A DNA stretch of 64,000 nt from DAIDAN01 sp049303335 (lineage in GTDB: Archaea > Aenigmatarchaeota > Aenigmatarchaeia > Aenigmatarchaeales > DAIDAN01), in the NCBI GenBank assembly GCA_049303335.1, contig JBAQNA010000022.1, positions 5,651 through 69,650 on the forward strand. Direction: 5' to 3'. Positions within the stretch are counted from its first letter, which is position 1, and each line of letters starts with the position of its first letter. Below the pieces are notes generated by a model. It did no database searches. It had not been told where the DNA came from and saw only the letters and a program-made list of their open reading frames with translations. A program made the position numbers and the translations under genes. Below, piece after piece: positions 15,641-24,149 of this stretch.

Positions 15641-16186
15641 ATGAAAAACGTGATATGCATATCCGGGCAGCCCGCATGCGGCACAAGCACGGTCGCAAGG
15701 ATTATCGCCGAGAAATTGGGATTGGAATATTTTTCTCCGGGGCAGTATTTCAAGAAGCATTCTTCGGGAAAGGAGACGGAGTCCGCAATAAACGTATGGA
15801 AAACGGAGAAAGGCTCAAGCAAGGATTTTCACAACGATATTGACAGGATTCAGTCGGAAATTGCCGAAAAAGGGAATGTTGTCATAGACGGGAAGCTTTC
15901 AATAAGGATGATAAAGAACGCGGACCTAAAGGTCTGGCTGAAGGCTGACATTGACAAGAGGGCTGGAAGGGTTGTCAAAAGGGATTTCATAAGTCTTGAA
16001 TCGGCGCTCGCAAAGGTGAAAGAGCGAGAGGAATTGGAGAGAGTTAACTGGAAGAATATCTACGGCTTTGACTATTTCGAGCAGGAGAATGAGGCCGACC
16101 TGGTCGTTGACAACACCGAGCTTTCCGCGGAGGAAACCGCGCAAAAGATTCTGGAGTTCTGGGAAAGCAGGACGGAAAGGATTTAA
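15641..16186 (+). CDS. cmk: Cytidylate kinase, archaeal type
   Basis: 181 residues from the ATG at 15641, 20 nt after tRNA-His. The frame stays open upstream through the tRNA, but that part is not protein. The nucleotide-binding P-loop reads ISGQPACGTSTVA (~4-16); GKLSIRM and LKVWLKADIDKRAGRVVKRD match the NMP-bind and lid regions of archaeal CMP kinase (AAA-like P-loop fold). It phosphorylates CMP/dCMP to the diphosphate in the cytoplasm. The next gene is a dCTP-deaminase-like protein, so this is a pyrimidine nucleotide pair. Confidence 0.85.
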   Translation: MKNVICISGQPACGTSTVARIIAEKLGLEYFSPGQYFKKHSSGKETESAINVWKTEKGSSKDFHNDIDRIQSEIAEKGNVVIDGKLSIRMIKNADLKVWLKADIDKRAGRVVKRDFISLESALAKVKEREELERVNWKNIYGFDYFEQENEADLVVDNTELSAEETAQKILEFWESRTERI

Positions 16187-16209
16187 AGATTAAAGGCTTT
16201 AATAAAGCC

Positions 16210-16824
16210 ATGAATGAAGAATCTGTTCTTGCTGGTTATTGCCTGCCTGATTCCGAAATAAAGGAATTGATGAAAAATGGCGTAATAACAAACGGTAGCG
16301 CGAACTTGGTTGAACAGTCCGGCGTTGACCTGACATTATATAAAATATACGGATATTCTGGTCCTGGCTTTATAGGAAAAAATGAAAGGATACTTCCTGA
16401 AAAAAAGGAGATTGAGCCCGTTGGAGGAAAATATGAACTGATGAAAGGCAAATATTATGACATAATCTTCAATGAGGGATGCAAATTTCCAAACAATATT
16501 TCCGCGATAATAAATCCAAAGAGCAGCACAAACAGATGCGGCACTTGGGTAACGAGAAGATTCTTGGATAAAGAATATACAATAACAAGCGGCTTTTATG
16601 ATCCCGGCTACAAAGCCGACCATATAGCGGCACTGTTGATAGTTAACAATGATTATGATTTTAAAACAGAGACCGGAGCCCCGCTCGCCAAAATGATGTT
16701 TTTTAAATCATTAACACCTGTCATAAAGTCGTATAACAAAAAGAGAACGAAATCCAGTAATGGCGAGATAGCGACAGATGGGTGTAAAATCCTTAATATG
16801 CAAAAAACTATGGATGATTTCTAG
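16210..16824 (+). CDS. dCTP deaminase / dUTPase-family protein
   Basis: 204 residues. Recognisable stretches are LPDSEIKELMKNG near the N-terminus, SGVDLTLYKIY, INPKSSTNRCGTWVTRRFLD and TSGFYDPGYKADH, which together match the trimeric dCTP deaminase/dUTPase fold (the PKSST...R and FYDPGYxG-like motifs; the usual final glycine is K-A-D here). It should convert dCTP to dUTP or cleave dUTP, feeding thymidylate synthesis. It follows cmk by 23 nt with a spaced promoter-like TTTAATAAA between. Confidence 0.75.
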   Translation: MNEESVLAGYCLPDSEIKELMKNGVITNGSANLVEQSGVDLTLYKIYGYSGPGFIGKNERILPEKKEIEPVGGKYELMKGKYYDIIFNEGCKFPNNISAIINPKSSTNRCGTWVTRRFLDKEYTITSGFYDPGYKADHIAALLIVNNDYDFKTETGAPLAKMMFFKSLTPVIKSYNKKRTKSSNGEIATDGCKILNMQKTMDDF

Positions 16825-16893
16825 CAGCCGCGATAGAAATAGCGCTGGATAAAACAGGGCTCTCGACTTCTGAAAACCTTTAAAAGGTTCGGC

Positions 16894-17161
16894 GAAACCT
16901 ATTTAAATATGTATCTTCATCAAAGGATACTACTTCACGGGTGTATTGCGGCCGGAGCGAGACAAGATTTTTGTCTGCAATGAAAAACCATCCTTGCATC
17001 CCGAGGAATCGGCTGCGCACAAAGGCGCGGTGTGGCAAACATGAGGATTAAATTATGTTTTTTCCGATGTGGGCGAAAGATTGGTGATACTCTGTTTAGT
17101 AGATTAGCAGGGATTCATAAAAACAAGTTGTAATTCACAACTTAGTGTGTTCTTTAACTAA
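16894..17161 (+). promoter_or_regulatory. rRNA operon promoter and 5' leader
   Basis: A strong archaeal TATA element, CTATTTAAATATG at 16899-16911, is followed by about 250 nt of leader. The leader holds the 5' half of the 16S processing stem: TTTAGT (17095-17100) and TTAGCAG (17104-17110) pair with ACTAAA (19363-19368) and CTGCTAA (19350-19356) downstream, separated by an internal loop of bulge type. A hairpin AGACAA/TTGTCT lies near 16965. No gene is seen in this stretch. Confidence 0.65.
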
Positions 17162-17422
17162 TTCCGGTTGATCCTGCCGGAGGTCACCGCTATCAGGGTT
17201 CGGCTTAACCATGCGAGGCAAGATGTTACAATTTCAGCAATGAATTTGTGGCGTCTGTCGTACTGCTCAGTAACACGTAGTTAACCTGCCCTTTTCTCCG
17301 GGACAATCCCGCGAAAGTGGGGCTAATACCGGATAACTGTCGGATACTGGAATGTTCCAACGGTAAAAGCTTCGGCGGAAAAGGATGGGACTGCGGCTGA
17401 TTAGGCTGTTGTCAGTGTAATG

Positions 17423-17700
17423 AGCCTTTTTTCTTTCTTAATGCGAAAAATAAAAGAAAGAAATGATAACTTTAAATTTTCAACAAAACAAAAAGACAAT
17501 GTGAGTTCAAATGTCGAGAGTAAAACTTCCAAGAATATATTACGGAATTCATTCATGCTGTAAGAATGGAATTCCGGAGTATGATGCTATTAAGAATATT
17601 GGAATTCCATATTGTCCTGTATGCTTAAATGAATTAGAACCAATGCAAAAAACCATAAATGAAACAAATATTCTTTTTCTGAAGGAAAGAGGCGTTACAG
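17423..17700 (+). other. 16S intron 1 (helix 11)
   Basis: 278 nt in the loop of helix 11. The junction is a BHB: central helix GTAA/TTAC, bulges TGA and AGA. Cleavage rejoins GTCAGTGTAATG to AACTGACAA, as expected for this stem. The 5' end has the family hairpin (GCCTTTTTTCTTTCTT, with AAAAGAAAGAAA). It contains a small ORF (17511-17717). Confidence 0.85.
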
Positions 17701-17717
17701 AACTGACAAACCGATAA
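17511..17717 (+). CDS. Small CxxC protein encoded in 16S intron 1
   Basis: 68 residues from an ATG with AT-rich codons that differ from the host rRNA. Cysteines occur as HSCC (residues 14-17) and CPVC (36-39), possibly one zinc site, followed by a helix ETNILFLKERG. No LAGLIDADG or other homing-endonuclease motif is present. The last five codons and the TAA lie in the 16S 3' exon, so only unspliced precursor RNA could encode the complete protein. It resembles the ORF in 23S intron 6 in having CxxC and a helix. Whether it is translated is unknown. Confidence 0.4.
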   Translation: MSRVKLPRIYYGIHSCCKNGIPEYDAIKNIGIPYCPVCLNELEPMQKTINETNILFLKERGVTELTNR

Positions 17718-17914
17718 TCAGTATGGGCCATGAGAGTGGATGCCCAGAGATGCCTTCTGAGACATGAAGGCAGGTCCTACGGGACGCAGCAGGTGCGAAA
17801 ACTTCCCAATGCCTGAAAGGGTGAGGAGGGAACCCTGAGTGGCTGCGCTTTTAGCGCAGTCTTTTGCCTAGTCCAAACAACTAGGCGAATAAGTGGTGGG
17901 TAAGACGGGTGCCA

Positions 17915-17983
17915 ATGAGCTTTTCTTTCAAGAAAGAAAATCTCAATCAAAAGAAAGATATTATAAAGAAAAGTTCTGCACAT
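17915..17983 (+). other. 16S intron 2 (530 loop)
   Basis: 69 nt between GTGCCA and GCCGCCGCGG, i.e. after about E. coli position 520. BHB central helix GTGC/GCAC with bulges CAA and ATG; splicing restores the invariant 530-loop sequence. The inner helix GAGCTTTTCT / AGAAAAGTTC belongs to the hairpin family, with the tail ATCAAAAGAAAG. The insertion splits the 515F primer site. Confidence 0.9.
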
Positions 17984-18192
17984 GCCGCCGCGGTAATACC
18001 CGCGCCACGAGTGGTGATCGCGATTATTGGGCCTAAAGGGTTCGTAGCCGGTTTGGCAAGTTCCTGGTGAAATCTCTCAGCTAACTGAGAGGCGTGCTGG
18101 GAATACTGCCGGACTTGGAACCGGGAAAAGTCAGAGGTATTCGTCGGGTAGGAGTTAAATCCTTTAATCCGACGAGGACCAACGGTGGCGAA

Positions 18193-18245
18193 CCAAAATT
18201 CGCTGCGTGATTTTAAAGCAATTTAAGCAGCGCATTTTGCGTCAG
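18193..18245 (+). other. 16S intron 3 (near E. coli 730)
   Basis: 53 nt inside GGTGGCGAA/GGCGTCTGAC. BHB central helix GGCG/CGTC (one G-U), bulges AAC and AGG, and inner helices CAAAAT/ATTTTG and CGCTGC/GCAGCG. Removal restores GGCGAAGGCGTCTGAC. The sequence lacks the CTTTTCTTT motif, so it is a different intron type from introns 1, 2 and 4. Confidence 0.9.
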
Positions 18246-18882
18246 GGCGTCTGACTGGAACGGGTTCGACGGTGAGGGACGAAAGCGTGGGGAGCAAATG
18301 GGATTAGATACCCCAGTAGTCCACGCTGTAAACGATGTCCGTTTGATGTTGCAAGTCCTATAGGGGCCTGCAGTGTCGGAGCGTAGGTGTTAAACGGACC
18401 GCCTGGGGAGTACGGCCGCAAGGCTGAAACTTAAGGGAATTGGCGGGGGAGCACACAAGGGGTGGAGGCTGCGGTTCAATCGGATTCAACGCCGAACATC
18501 TCACCAGGAGCGACAGCAGTATGAAGGTCAGCCTGACGGGTTTACCAGACGCGCTGAGAGGAGTTGCATGGCCATCGTCAGCTCGTACCATGAGGCGTGC
18601 CGTTAAGTCGGTTAACGAGCGAGACCCACGCTGTTAGTTGCCACCGCAATCTGCGGATTGCGAGCACCCTAACAGGACCGCTGGTGAAAAACCAGAGGAA
18701 GGAGTGGGCGACGGTAGGTCCGTATGGCCCGAATCTCCTGGGCTACACGCGGCCTACAATGGTTGGGACAATGCGATGCAACGCCGAAAGGCGAAGCTAA
18801 CCGCCTAAACCCAACCTTAGTTCGGATTGGGGGCTGAAACTCGCCCCCATGAAGCCGGAATCCCTAGTAAGCGAACGTCATA

Positions 18883-18972
18883 AAGCCTTTTTCTTTCTTT
18901 AGTTCGAAAATACAAAGAAAGAAAAATGCTTGCCAAAAAGAAAGAAAAAGCAAGCAAGAAAGAAAATGGCAT
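18883..18972 (+). other. 16S intron 4 (helix 43)
   Basis: 90 nt in the helix-43 hairpin, between GCGAACGTCATA and GAGTTCGTTCGC. Central helix GTCA/TGGC with bulges TAA and ATG. The body is a CTTTTTCTTTC / GAAAGAAAAA family hairpin plus AAGC-rich purine tracts, almost wholly A/G on the 3' side. Exact ends are plausible within 1-3 nt. Confidence 0.8.
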
Positions 18973-18984
18973 GAGTTCGTTCGC

Positions 18985-19016
<32 letters not shown>

Positions 19017-19121
19017 TGTCAAACCATGCGAATGGATTTTTGGTGAGGCTCTCCCCGCAACCCAGCAATGGGAGCGGCGAAAGTCGAGCCAAGAGTCTGT
19101 AAGTGGGGTTAAGTCATAACA

Positions 19122-19293
19122 AGGCAGGCAGCAGTTCTATTACCTCGGTGATTAAAGATAGGCGAAAATATCGCTTCGGCGAAATGTTTTCAGGAAGGTG
19201 AAATGAGAGGTTTTTGCGATAGGGACTGAAAAGGAAAGCGCATAAAAGCGTTAGTACGATTCAATCCGTATCCCGAGCTGCCGTCTTATGAGA
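19122..19293 (+). other. 16S intron 5 (E. coli about 1502)
   Basis: 172 nt within AAGTCATAACA / AGGTAGCC. A 6-bp helix TCATAA/TTATGA with bulges CAA and GAA forms the junction; cleavage restores AAGTCATAACAAGGTAGCC. It holds several stems, including one close to the junction (GGCAGC/GCTGCC). It splits the 1492R primer site. No ORF is seen. Confidence 0.88.
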
Positions 19294-19431
19294 AGGTAGC
19301 CCTACCGGAAGGTGGGGCTGGATCACCTCCTTAAATTTAATAATGTGTACTGCTAACAGAGCACTAAATAAAACTTTCAGAATTAGACATAAAAAGAGTT
19401 GGAATTTTTACACAAATAAGAAGGTGATAAA

Positions 19432-19686
19432 ATGTTGGATGTTGAAAATTATGATGTAATATACAAATTGGGAGGAATAGCCGCAAGTGCTGTAACGGCA
19501 TATTTTGCAGCCCAAATAATTAATTACAATCTTACAAAAAATTTTATGCCAAAGGATTCAGGAGTAGCAATAGGAGAAGCTAAAAAATTGCTAGAAGAAA
19601 GAAATACAAACATAGATAAAATATTGAGATTAAGCGAAAGAATGTTTTATAAACAATTCTTGAAGAAAAACAATATTGATTTTTAG
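19432..19686 (+). CDS. Small membrane-anchored protein in the 16S-23S spacer
   Basis: 84 residues. A good ribosome-binding site AAGGTGATAAAATG leads into the ATG, so translation is plausible even though the gene lies inside the rRNA operon between 16S and tRNA-Ala. It has one hydrophobic segment (GIAASAVTAYFAAQIINY, ~14-31), then a charged helix-rich tail (EAKKLLEERNTNIDKILRLSERMFYKQFL). Codons are AT-rich. I do not recognise the family. A protein gene in this position is unusual. Confidence 0.55.
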   Translation: MLDVENYDVIYKLGGIAASAVTAYFAAQIINYNLTKNFMPKDSGVAIGEAKKLLEERNTNIDKILRLSERMFYKQFLKKNNIDF

Positions 19687-19740
19687 TAATCCGTTTTTTA
19701 TTATTTTGTTTTTTCTGAAGTTTCATCATACCAGTCCGTG

Positions 19741-19757
19741 TATATTTAAATCTTGAA
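19741..19757 (+). promoter_or_regulatory. TATA element before tRNA-Ala
   Basis: TATATTTAAATCTTG is a canonical archaeal TATA box about 28-35 nt upstream of the tRNA-Ala start. It suggests a second promoter in the spacer, so tRNA-Ala and 23S may be expressed independently of 16S. Confidence 0.5.
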
Positions 19758-19776
19758 TTGCAAAACAATTTTCAAT

Positions 19777-19945
19777 GGGCTGGTAGATCAACGGAAGCAA
19801 CCCTTTCCGCTCGCTTTGCTCGCGCAAAGCGTTGACGGAAATTTCCGATATCGCTACCCTTGCAAGGTAGAGGTTCTGGGTTCAAATGAGTTTTTCTAAA
19901 AAGCTCAAGCAAAAATATGCTGTGAAAATCCCAGCCAGTCCACCA
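19777..19945 (+). tRNA. tRNA-Ala(TGC) with D-loop and T-loop introns
   Basis: Acceptor GGGCTGG (19777-19783) / CCAGTCC (19935-19941) with ACCA. The anticodon arm CTACC-CTTGCAA-GGTAG gives TGC, the usual alanine tRNA of archaeal rRNA spacers. D-loop intron 19798-19849 (52 nt): BHB CGGA/TCCG with bulges AGC and ATA; removal gives GATCAACGGAAGATCGC, matching archaeal tRNA-Ala. T-loop intron 19887-19928 (42 nt): BHB TTCA/TGAA with bulges AAT on both sides, outer helix being the T-stem CTGGG/CCCAG; removal gives TTCAAAT. The anticodon loop itself is uninterrupted. Confidence 0.93.
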
Positions 19946-20039
19946 TATGCTTAAATAGCTGCGATATGAAACTAATCTTGCCGAATATTTTGCGGTGAAT
20001 TTGTATGCGTAACAAAACATCTTGCATTGGCGCGCTTTT

Positions 20040-20222
20040 CTAGAAATCTTCACCGAATTTATCGGATTTTTTCAGAACCGGTTTTTCTGTTGGAAATAAT
20101 CTTTCGCTCACATCCTGCTCTTCATTTATCATATTCATTTTTTGGAAATGCGTGCACATCGCTGCTTTCGCGGCGGTGGAAGTGTTGATGGCAATGATTG
20201 CTTTCCCGAAAAGGGAGGGCAC
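20040..20222 (-). CDS. Doubtful 60-residue ORF in the rRNA spacer
   Basis: A minus-strand frame in the tRNA-Ala/23S spacer with protein-like composition (MPSLFGKAIIAINTSTAA, then an acidic/basic tail). No clear ribosome-binding site or recognisable motif. The spacer (19946-20399) otherwise holds only the 5' arms of the 23S processing stem, so this may be chance. Confidence 0.2.
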   Translation of the reverse strand: MPSLFGKAIIAINTSTAAKAAMCTHFQKMNMINEEQDVSERLFPTEKPVLKKSDKFGEDF

Positions 20223-20324
20223 AATTGAACACCTATTGAATCCGAAAGGATTATGAAAAAACGGTTATCCATTGAGCCGCGCCAAATTTATTTGGCAAAG
20301 CGAAAAATTTATTTTTCGCGATGA

Positions 20325-20390
20325 AACTGGCAAAGGCAAGGACTGGCAGACGCAGCGACATTAAGTTGTTGCTCGCCTGCCGGTCAGGTC
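20325..20390 (+). other. 23S processing stem, 5' arms
   Basis: AACTGGCAAAGGCAAGGAC (20325-20343) and GGTCAGGTC (20382-20390) pair perfectly with GTCCTTGCCTTTGCCAGTT (24839-24857) and GACCTGACC (24812-24820). The two helices separated by bulged sequence form the archaeal pre-23S excision stem cut by the BHB splicing endonuclease. Confidence 0.85.
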
Positions 20391-21625
20391 TGTGGGATAA
20401 GAATTGAAACAATAAGCCGTATGGCGGATGGCTTGGCTCTGAACAACGATGAAGGCCGCAGCAAACTGCGATAAGCACGGGGTAGGCGTATGCAGCCTTC
20501 GAACCCGTGATAGCCTAATGCGACTTCGCGCCTGCTTCGGCAGGCATTCGCGGAAGAGATTGCATCAAGCCTGCGAAAGTGAATCCGCCGGATTAAAGCA
20601 TTTAAGTAAGCGGAAGAAGAGAAAGAAAATCGATTCCGTTAGTAAGGGCGACTGAAAGCGGAACAGGACAAACCGAACCCGCCCGGAAACGGAGCGGGAA
20701 TGTGGAGTTTGGACTCGGGCACTTCTTAACTTTCCAGCCCAAAGTTCCCTGGAATGGGACGCGACAAAGCGTGACAGCCGCGTAGGGGGACGGGAGAAAG
20801 AAGATTCCGGGTATCCAGAGTATCGTTCTTCGGATATAGAGCGAGAAGGCGGGTGCCATCAGTACCCAATCCTAAATATGTCCAGAGTCCGATAGCGCAA
20901 TAGTAAGGTGACTGAAAGCTGAAAAGTACTCTTCACCGAGGGTGAAAAGAACCTGAAACCATACGGCGATAGTCTTTTATGGCATGGAAGGTGCGCCTGC
21001 GAATGAACGCACCGCGAGGTGCAAGTAAGAGCGGGCGCTTACAGTGTCATAGAATTCGTTTCGAAACACGAGGCAGGGAGTTTGTTTCTGTGGCGAGGTT
21101 AATCCGGTTAGCGGAGAAGCCAAAGCGAAAGCAATAGGCGCGTAGCCGCGCAAGCGGCGTGGCGCGAGGTCTGAAAGGGCCTGCAGTCACAGGGACAAGA
21201 CCCGAAACCGCTTGATCTAACCCTGGATAGGGCGAAGCGCGACGAAAGTTGCGTGGAGGCCCGGTACCGATGTTGGGCGCAACCACTCGGGTGATTTGGG
21301 GTTAGGGGTGAAAAGCCAATCGAAAGCGGTAATATCTGGTTCCTTCCGAAATGCATATAGTGCAGCCTCATCCGAGGCAGCTGGCGGGGTAAAGCACTGA
21401 TTGGGGAGTTAAGGAGCGAAAGTTCCGGCTTTCCTGTCAAACTCATAATCCGTTAGCGCCGTAGACGATGGGAGTGAGGGCACTGGGGTAAGCTCGGTGT
21501 CCGAAAGGGGAACAACCCAGCCTAAGGTTAAGGTCCCTAAATCTTAGCTAAGTCGCGAAAGTGGTGCTGGTTCAAAAACAGGAGGGGCGTAGGCTTAGAA
21601 GCAGCCATCGCATAATCAACGCGTA

Positions 21626-21762
21626 AAGCCCTTTTCTTTTTTGGTAACGAACTTGTAAAAAAGAAAAGCGCTTGCGGAAAAGAAAAACAAAAAAAAAGAA
21701 AAATCGGAAATAAAAACAAATAAAATCTTTTCCGGAAAGCGCGAAAGAAAAAGGCTCGCGAA
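21626..21762 (+). other. 23S intron 1 (helix 43/44, L11-binding region)
   Basis: 137 nt. BHB central helix CGCG/CGCG, bulges TAA and AAA, inner helix AGCC/GGCT; cleavage rejoins CAACGCGTA to ACAGCGG, near E. coli 1068-1070 in the GTPase-associated centre. The body is the family hairpin (GCCCTTTTCTTTT / AAAAGAAAAGCGC) with the tail TTGCGGAAAAGAAAAAC and long A-rich tract. Confidence 0.85.
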
Positions 21763-22552
21763 ACAGCGGACCTCTCGAGAATCAGTGCGCTGAAAATGGA
21801 CGGGAGTAAGTTAAGTACCGATACCTTAGATATCGAAAGATATAGCGTAGGAAGGCGCTCCGTGCGGGCAGAAGCATCTGCGAGAGCGGGTGTGGACCGC
21901 ATGGAGATGAAAATCCTGCCGGTAGTAGCAGCAACAGTTAGGTGAGAATCCTAATCGTCTAAGAGGCAAGGTTTTCCCGGCAACGTTTTTCGGCCGGGAG
22001 TTAGTCGATCCTAAGTCCAATCTTAACTGAACTGGACGAAAGGGAAGCAGGTTAATACTCCTGCACCACGGGCATACGCGCGGTAACGCAAGTCCGAGCG
22101 CGGACGCTTCCGGACAAGCCGGCGCAAGTTAAGCGTTTAAATCCGGGGAGTTTCGTCATGAAGAGAACCGGATGAAGGCGTTAACAGCTCTGCTGTATTG
22201 CGGAGTCCGGCCCATTTCAGGAGCCCATGAAAACGCGCGCGGAAAGAATTGCTCGTGTCCGTACCAAGAACCAACACAGGTGCCCTACGCTGAGAAAGCG
22301 AAGACGTCTCGGGATACACCATTTTAGGGAACTCGGCAAATTAGCTCCGTACCTTCGGTATAAGGAGTGCCTGGCCAGGGATTGGCCAGGTTTCAATAGC
22401 ATGGGAGGAGCGACTGTTTAACAAAAACGCAGCCGACTGCTAAAGAGAAATCTTGCGTACAGTCGGTGAGGCCTGCCCAGTGCGAGTGTGTTAAAACCGG
22501 TTTCAACCGGTCCAAGCCCTCGTAAACGGCGGCGGTAACTCTGACCGTCTTA

Positions 22553-22615
22553 ACGTCGGTCATTTTAGTCGCGAAAGCGGCGATGAAAAAAATCAATCAA
22601 TGCCGATTGAGATAT
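22553..22615 (+). other. 23S intron 2 (helix 69/71 junction, upstream of microexon)
   Basis: 63 nt. BHB central helix GTCT/AGAT, bulges TAA and ATA. Cleavage rejoins GACCGTCTTA to AGGTAGCG, the invariant sequence near E. coli 1927 that is also the I-CeuI target region. Inner helix CGTCGG/CCGATTG. No ORF. Confidence 0.85.
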
Positions 22616-22626
22616 AGGTAGCGTAA
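22616..22626 (+). other. 11-nt 23S microexon
   Basis: AGGTAGCGTAA lies between introns 2 and 3. It is the conserved segment following CTTA in all 23S rRNAs (consensus AAGGTAGCGTAAT). Both flanking introns have their own BHB junctions, and intron 3 uses GCGT within this microexon as its central helix. Confidence 0.8.
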
Positions 22627-22780
22627 ATGTTAGGTCCTAAATCCGAAATTATCAAATCGGGAATTTTCAGAATTGGAATTAACAGTCGGAGATGGACAGA
22701 GTTTTGCTCAACAGAAGCCACGAAAGCGGAAACGACTGTGTTATTAGAATCTCTTTTTTAAAAGAGACCTAACAGCGCAT
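22627..22780 (+). other. 23S intron 3 (downstream of microexon)
   Basis: 154 nt. BHB central helix GCGT/GCGC, bulges AAA and ATT, and a perfect 9-bp inner helix TGTTAGGTC / GACCTAACA directly adjacent. Cleavage rejoins GGTAGCGTAA to TCCCTTGTCG. No ORF; the interior has several AT-rich stems. Confidence 0.87.
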
Positions 22781-23092
22781 TCCCTTGTCGATTAATTGTC
22801 GACCCGCATGAATGGCTTAACGACTCCTCTACTGTCCCAAGATGGAACCCGGCGAACCTGCTATTGTGGTGAATAGGCCACAGACCCTCAGAGGGAAGAG
22901 AAGACCCCGTGGAGCTCTGCGGCAGCCTGTCGTTGCTGTGCGGTCGCGGTCTCATAGCGTAGGCAGGAGCCGTTAAGCGTTGGATTTCGGTCCAACGATA
23001 GGCGACAATGTAACACTGCCATCTCGTGACTGTATGGCTAACCTCGTTTTCGGGGAACACCGATTGGTAGGCCGCTCGGCTGGGGCGACGCG

Positions 23093-23145
23093 AACAAGTA
23101 GGAAATTATACCATTAAAATCCATTACCTGTTTGTCGCGCCTTAT
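23093..23145 (+). other. 23S intron 4 (P-loop, near E. coli 2255)
   Basis: About 53 nt after CTGGGGCG (the P-loop). Central helix GGGC/GCCT with bulges GAC and TAT is possible, inner helix GCGAACAAGTAGG with CCTGTTTGTCGC. The spliced product would have about two nucleotides more than consensus, so the ends are approximate. Confidence 0.6.
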
Positions 23146-23163
23146 GTACGCCCTTGAGAGGAA

Positions 23164-23222
23164 AAAAGCTTTTTTCTTTTGAAAGAAAAAAGCTTTATCA
23201 AAAAAGAAACATTATACCTTAT
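23164..23222 (+). other. 23S intron 5 (loop of CCCTTGA/TCAAGGG hairpin)
   Basis: 59 nt. Outer helix CCCTTGA/TCAAGGG, central helix GAGG/CCTT, bulges AAA and ATA. The body is a clean family hairpin (AAAGCTTTTTTCTTTT / AAAGAAAAAAGCTTT) followed by the tail ATCAAAAAAGAAAC. Confidence 0.78.
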
Positions 23223-23400
23223 ATCAAGGGCGCCCAAAGTTCTGCTCATTCCGGTCAGAAATCGGAAGTAGAGTGTAAGCGCAAAAGCAGGACTGACTGG
23301 ATTCCGCACATCAAGGAATCCAGAGACGAAAGTCTGGGCTAACGATACGCCGAGTGTTCCTGATGGATTTCGGTGACTTCAGAAAAGCTACCCCGGGGAT

Positions 23401-23712
23401 ACGGGTTGGCGCGGAGCAAAGCGGGTCTTCTTGGAAAAAAATATTAATCTTAAATAGATTTATCGCTAGTTGTAAGATGGTGAACAATATGTGTAAAGAA
23501 TGCGGTGTAACTCTAAATGAATATGAAGAAGCATTAAGAACTATTGAAAGAGTAAAACCTAATTTATTGGAGATGAGCGATACTGCTCGCGCGGCAGATA
23601 CAAATTTGCAATTATTGCAAAAACAACATATGAGTCATATCACAACAAAAGATAATTTTTCTTTTTTCACATTTTTCCAGGAAGGCCCGAAGCCCGTACC
23701 AACCCGCCAAAT
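23401..23712 (+). other. 23S intron 6 (peptidyl-transferase centre, near E. coli 2449)
   Basis: 312 nt between CCCCGGGGAT and AACCGAGTC, at the sequence that contains the catalytic-centre adenosine 2451. Inner helix CGGGTTGG / CCAACCCG is perfect (8 bp) and bulges ATA and ATA flank a weak central pairing. Removal restores GGGGATAAC. It contains the start of a small CxxC ORF. Confidence 0.85.
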
Positions 23713-23857
23713 AACCGAGTCGTGGCGGGCGAGAGCTCCTAATTCTCACATCTCTAGATGTATTTCACAGAGAGATGGCAATGAGCAAATCGACTTTTTG
23801 AAATGGGTGATTTTCCGGCTGTTTAACGATGAGCGCATATTCGATTTAGCGAGTTAA
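23477..23857 (+). CDS. Small CxxC protein starting in 23S intron 6
   Basis: Up to 126 residues from the ATG at 23477, of which about the first 78 lie in the intron; the frame then crosses a conserved 23S exon and ends in intron 7. Only the first part looks like protein: CKECG at residues 6-10, then a charged helix YEEALRTIERVKPNLLEM. It is AT-rich and has no LAGLIDADG motif. Compare the ORF in 16S intron 1. If real it would be translated only from unspliced RNA. Confidence 0.35.
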   Translation: MVNNMCKECGVTLNEYEEALRTIERVKPNLLEMSDTARAADTNLQLLQKQHMSHITTKDNFSFFTFFQEGPKPVPTRQITESWRARAPNSHISRCISQRDGNEQIDFLKWVIFRLFNDERIFDLAS

Positions 23858-23970
23858 ACGAATTTTGAAGTAACTGATTTATTTTTAGAAGTTTTCAGAT
23901 TTAGAAATACAAGAAATAAGGCAGTTATAGAGAAAATGATAGAAATAATTATGTTAGCCGGAATCCTATT
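23742..23970 (+). other. 23S intron 7 (after GAGAGCTCCTA, near E. coli 2480)
   Basis: About 225 nt of AT-rich sequence separates GCGAGAGCTCCTA from a segment ending CCCGCGCGTTGCTACCTCG. The insertion is clear but the BHB junction is not; the 3' end could lie 5-20 nt further right. CCTA occurs at both sides. Stop codons close all frames within it. Confidence 0.65.
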
Positions 23971-24030
23971 TCAAGACGAGAACCCGCGCGTTGCTACCTC
24001 GCTGTCGGCTCCCCCTCTCCTGGTCGTGCA

Positions 24031-24084
24031 GTAAGCCCTTTTCTGTATCGAGCGTGCAAAAAGCGCTTGCGGAAAAGGTCCTGA
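24031..24084 (+). other. 23S intron 8 (near E. coli 2530)
   Basis: About 54 nt between GGTCGTGCAG and GCGACCAAGG. The body has the family layout AAGCCCTTTTC / GAAAAGG with TTGCGGAAAAGG. The junction helix is weak (CAG/CTG), so the ends are approximate. Confidence 0.7.
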
Positions 24085-24149
24085 ATGCGACCAAGGGTAC
24101 AGGTGTTCACTGGTTAAAAGGGGACGTTAGCTGGGTTCAGAACGTCGTG

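Noticed and set aside
16825..17161. A further ncRNA in the rRNA leader
   Set aside because: Some hairpins are present, but no C/D, H/ACA or SRP signature could be identified, so it is left as leader.
23354..23476. Upstream part of the ORF in 23S intron 6
   Set aside because: Lies in conserved 23S exon and the intron stem; protein-like composition starts only at 23477.
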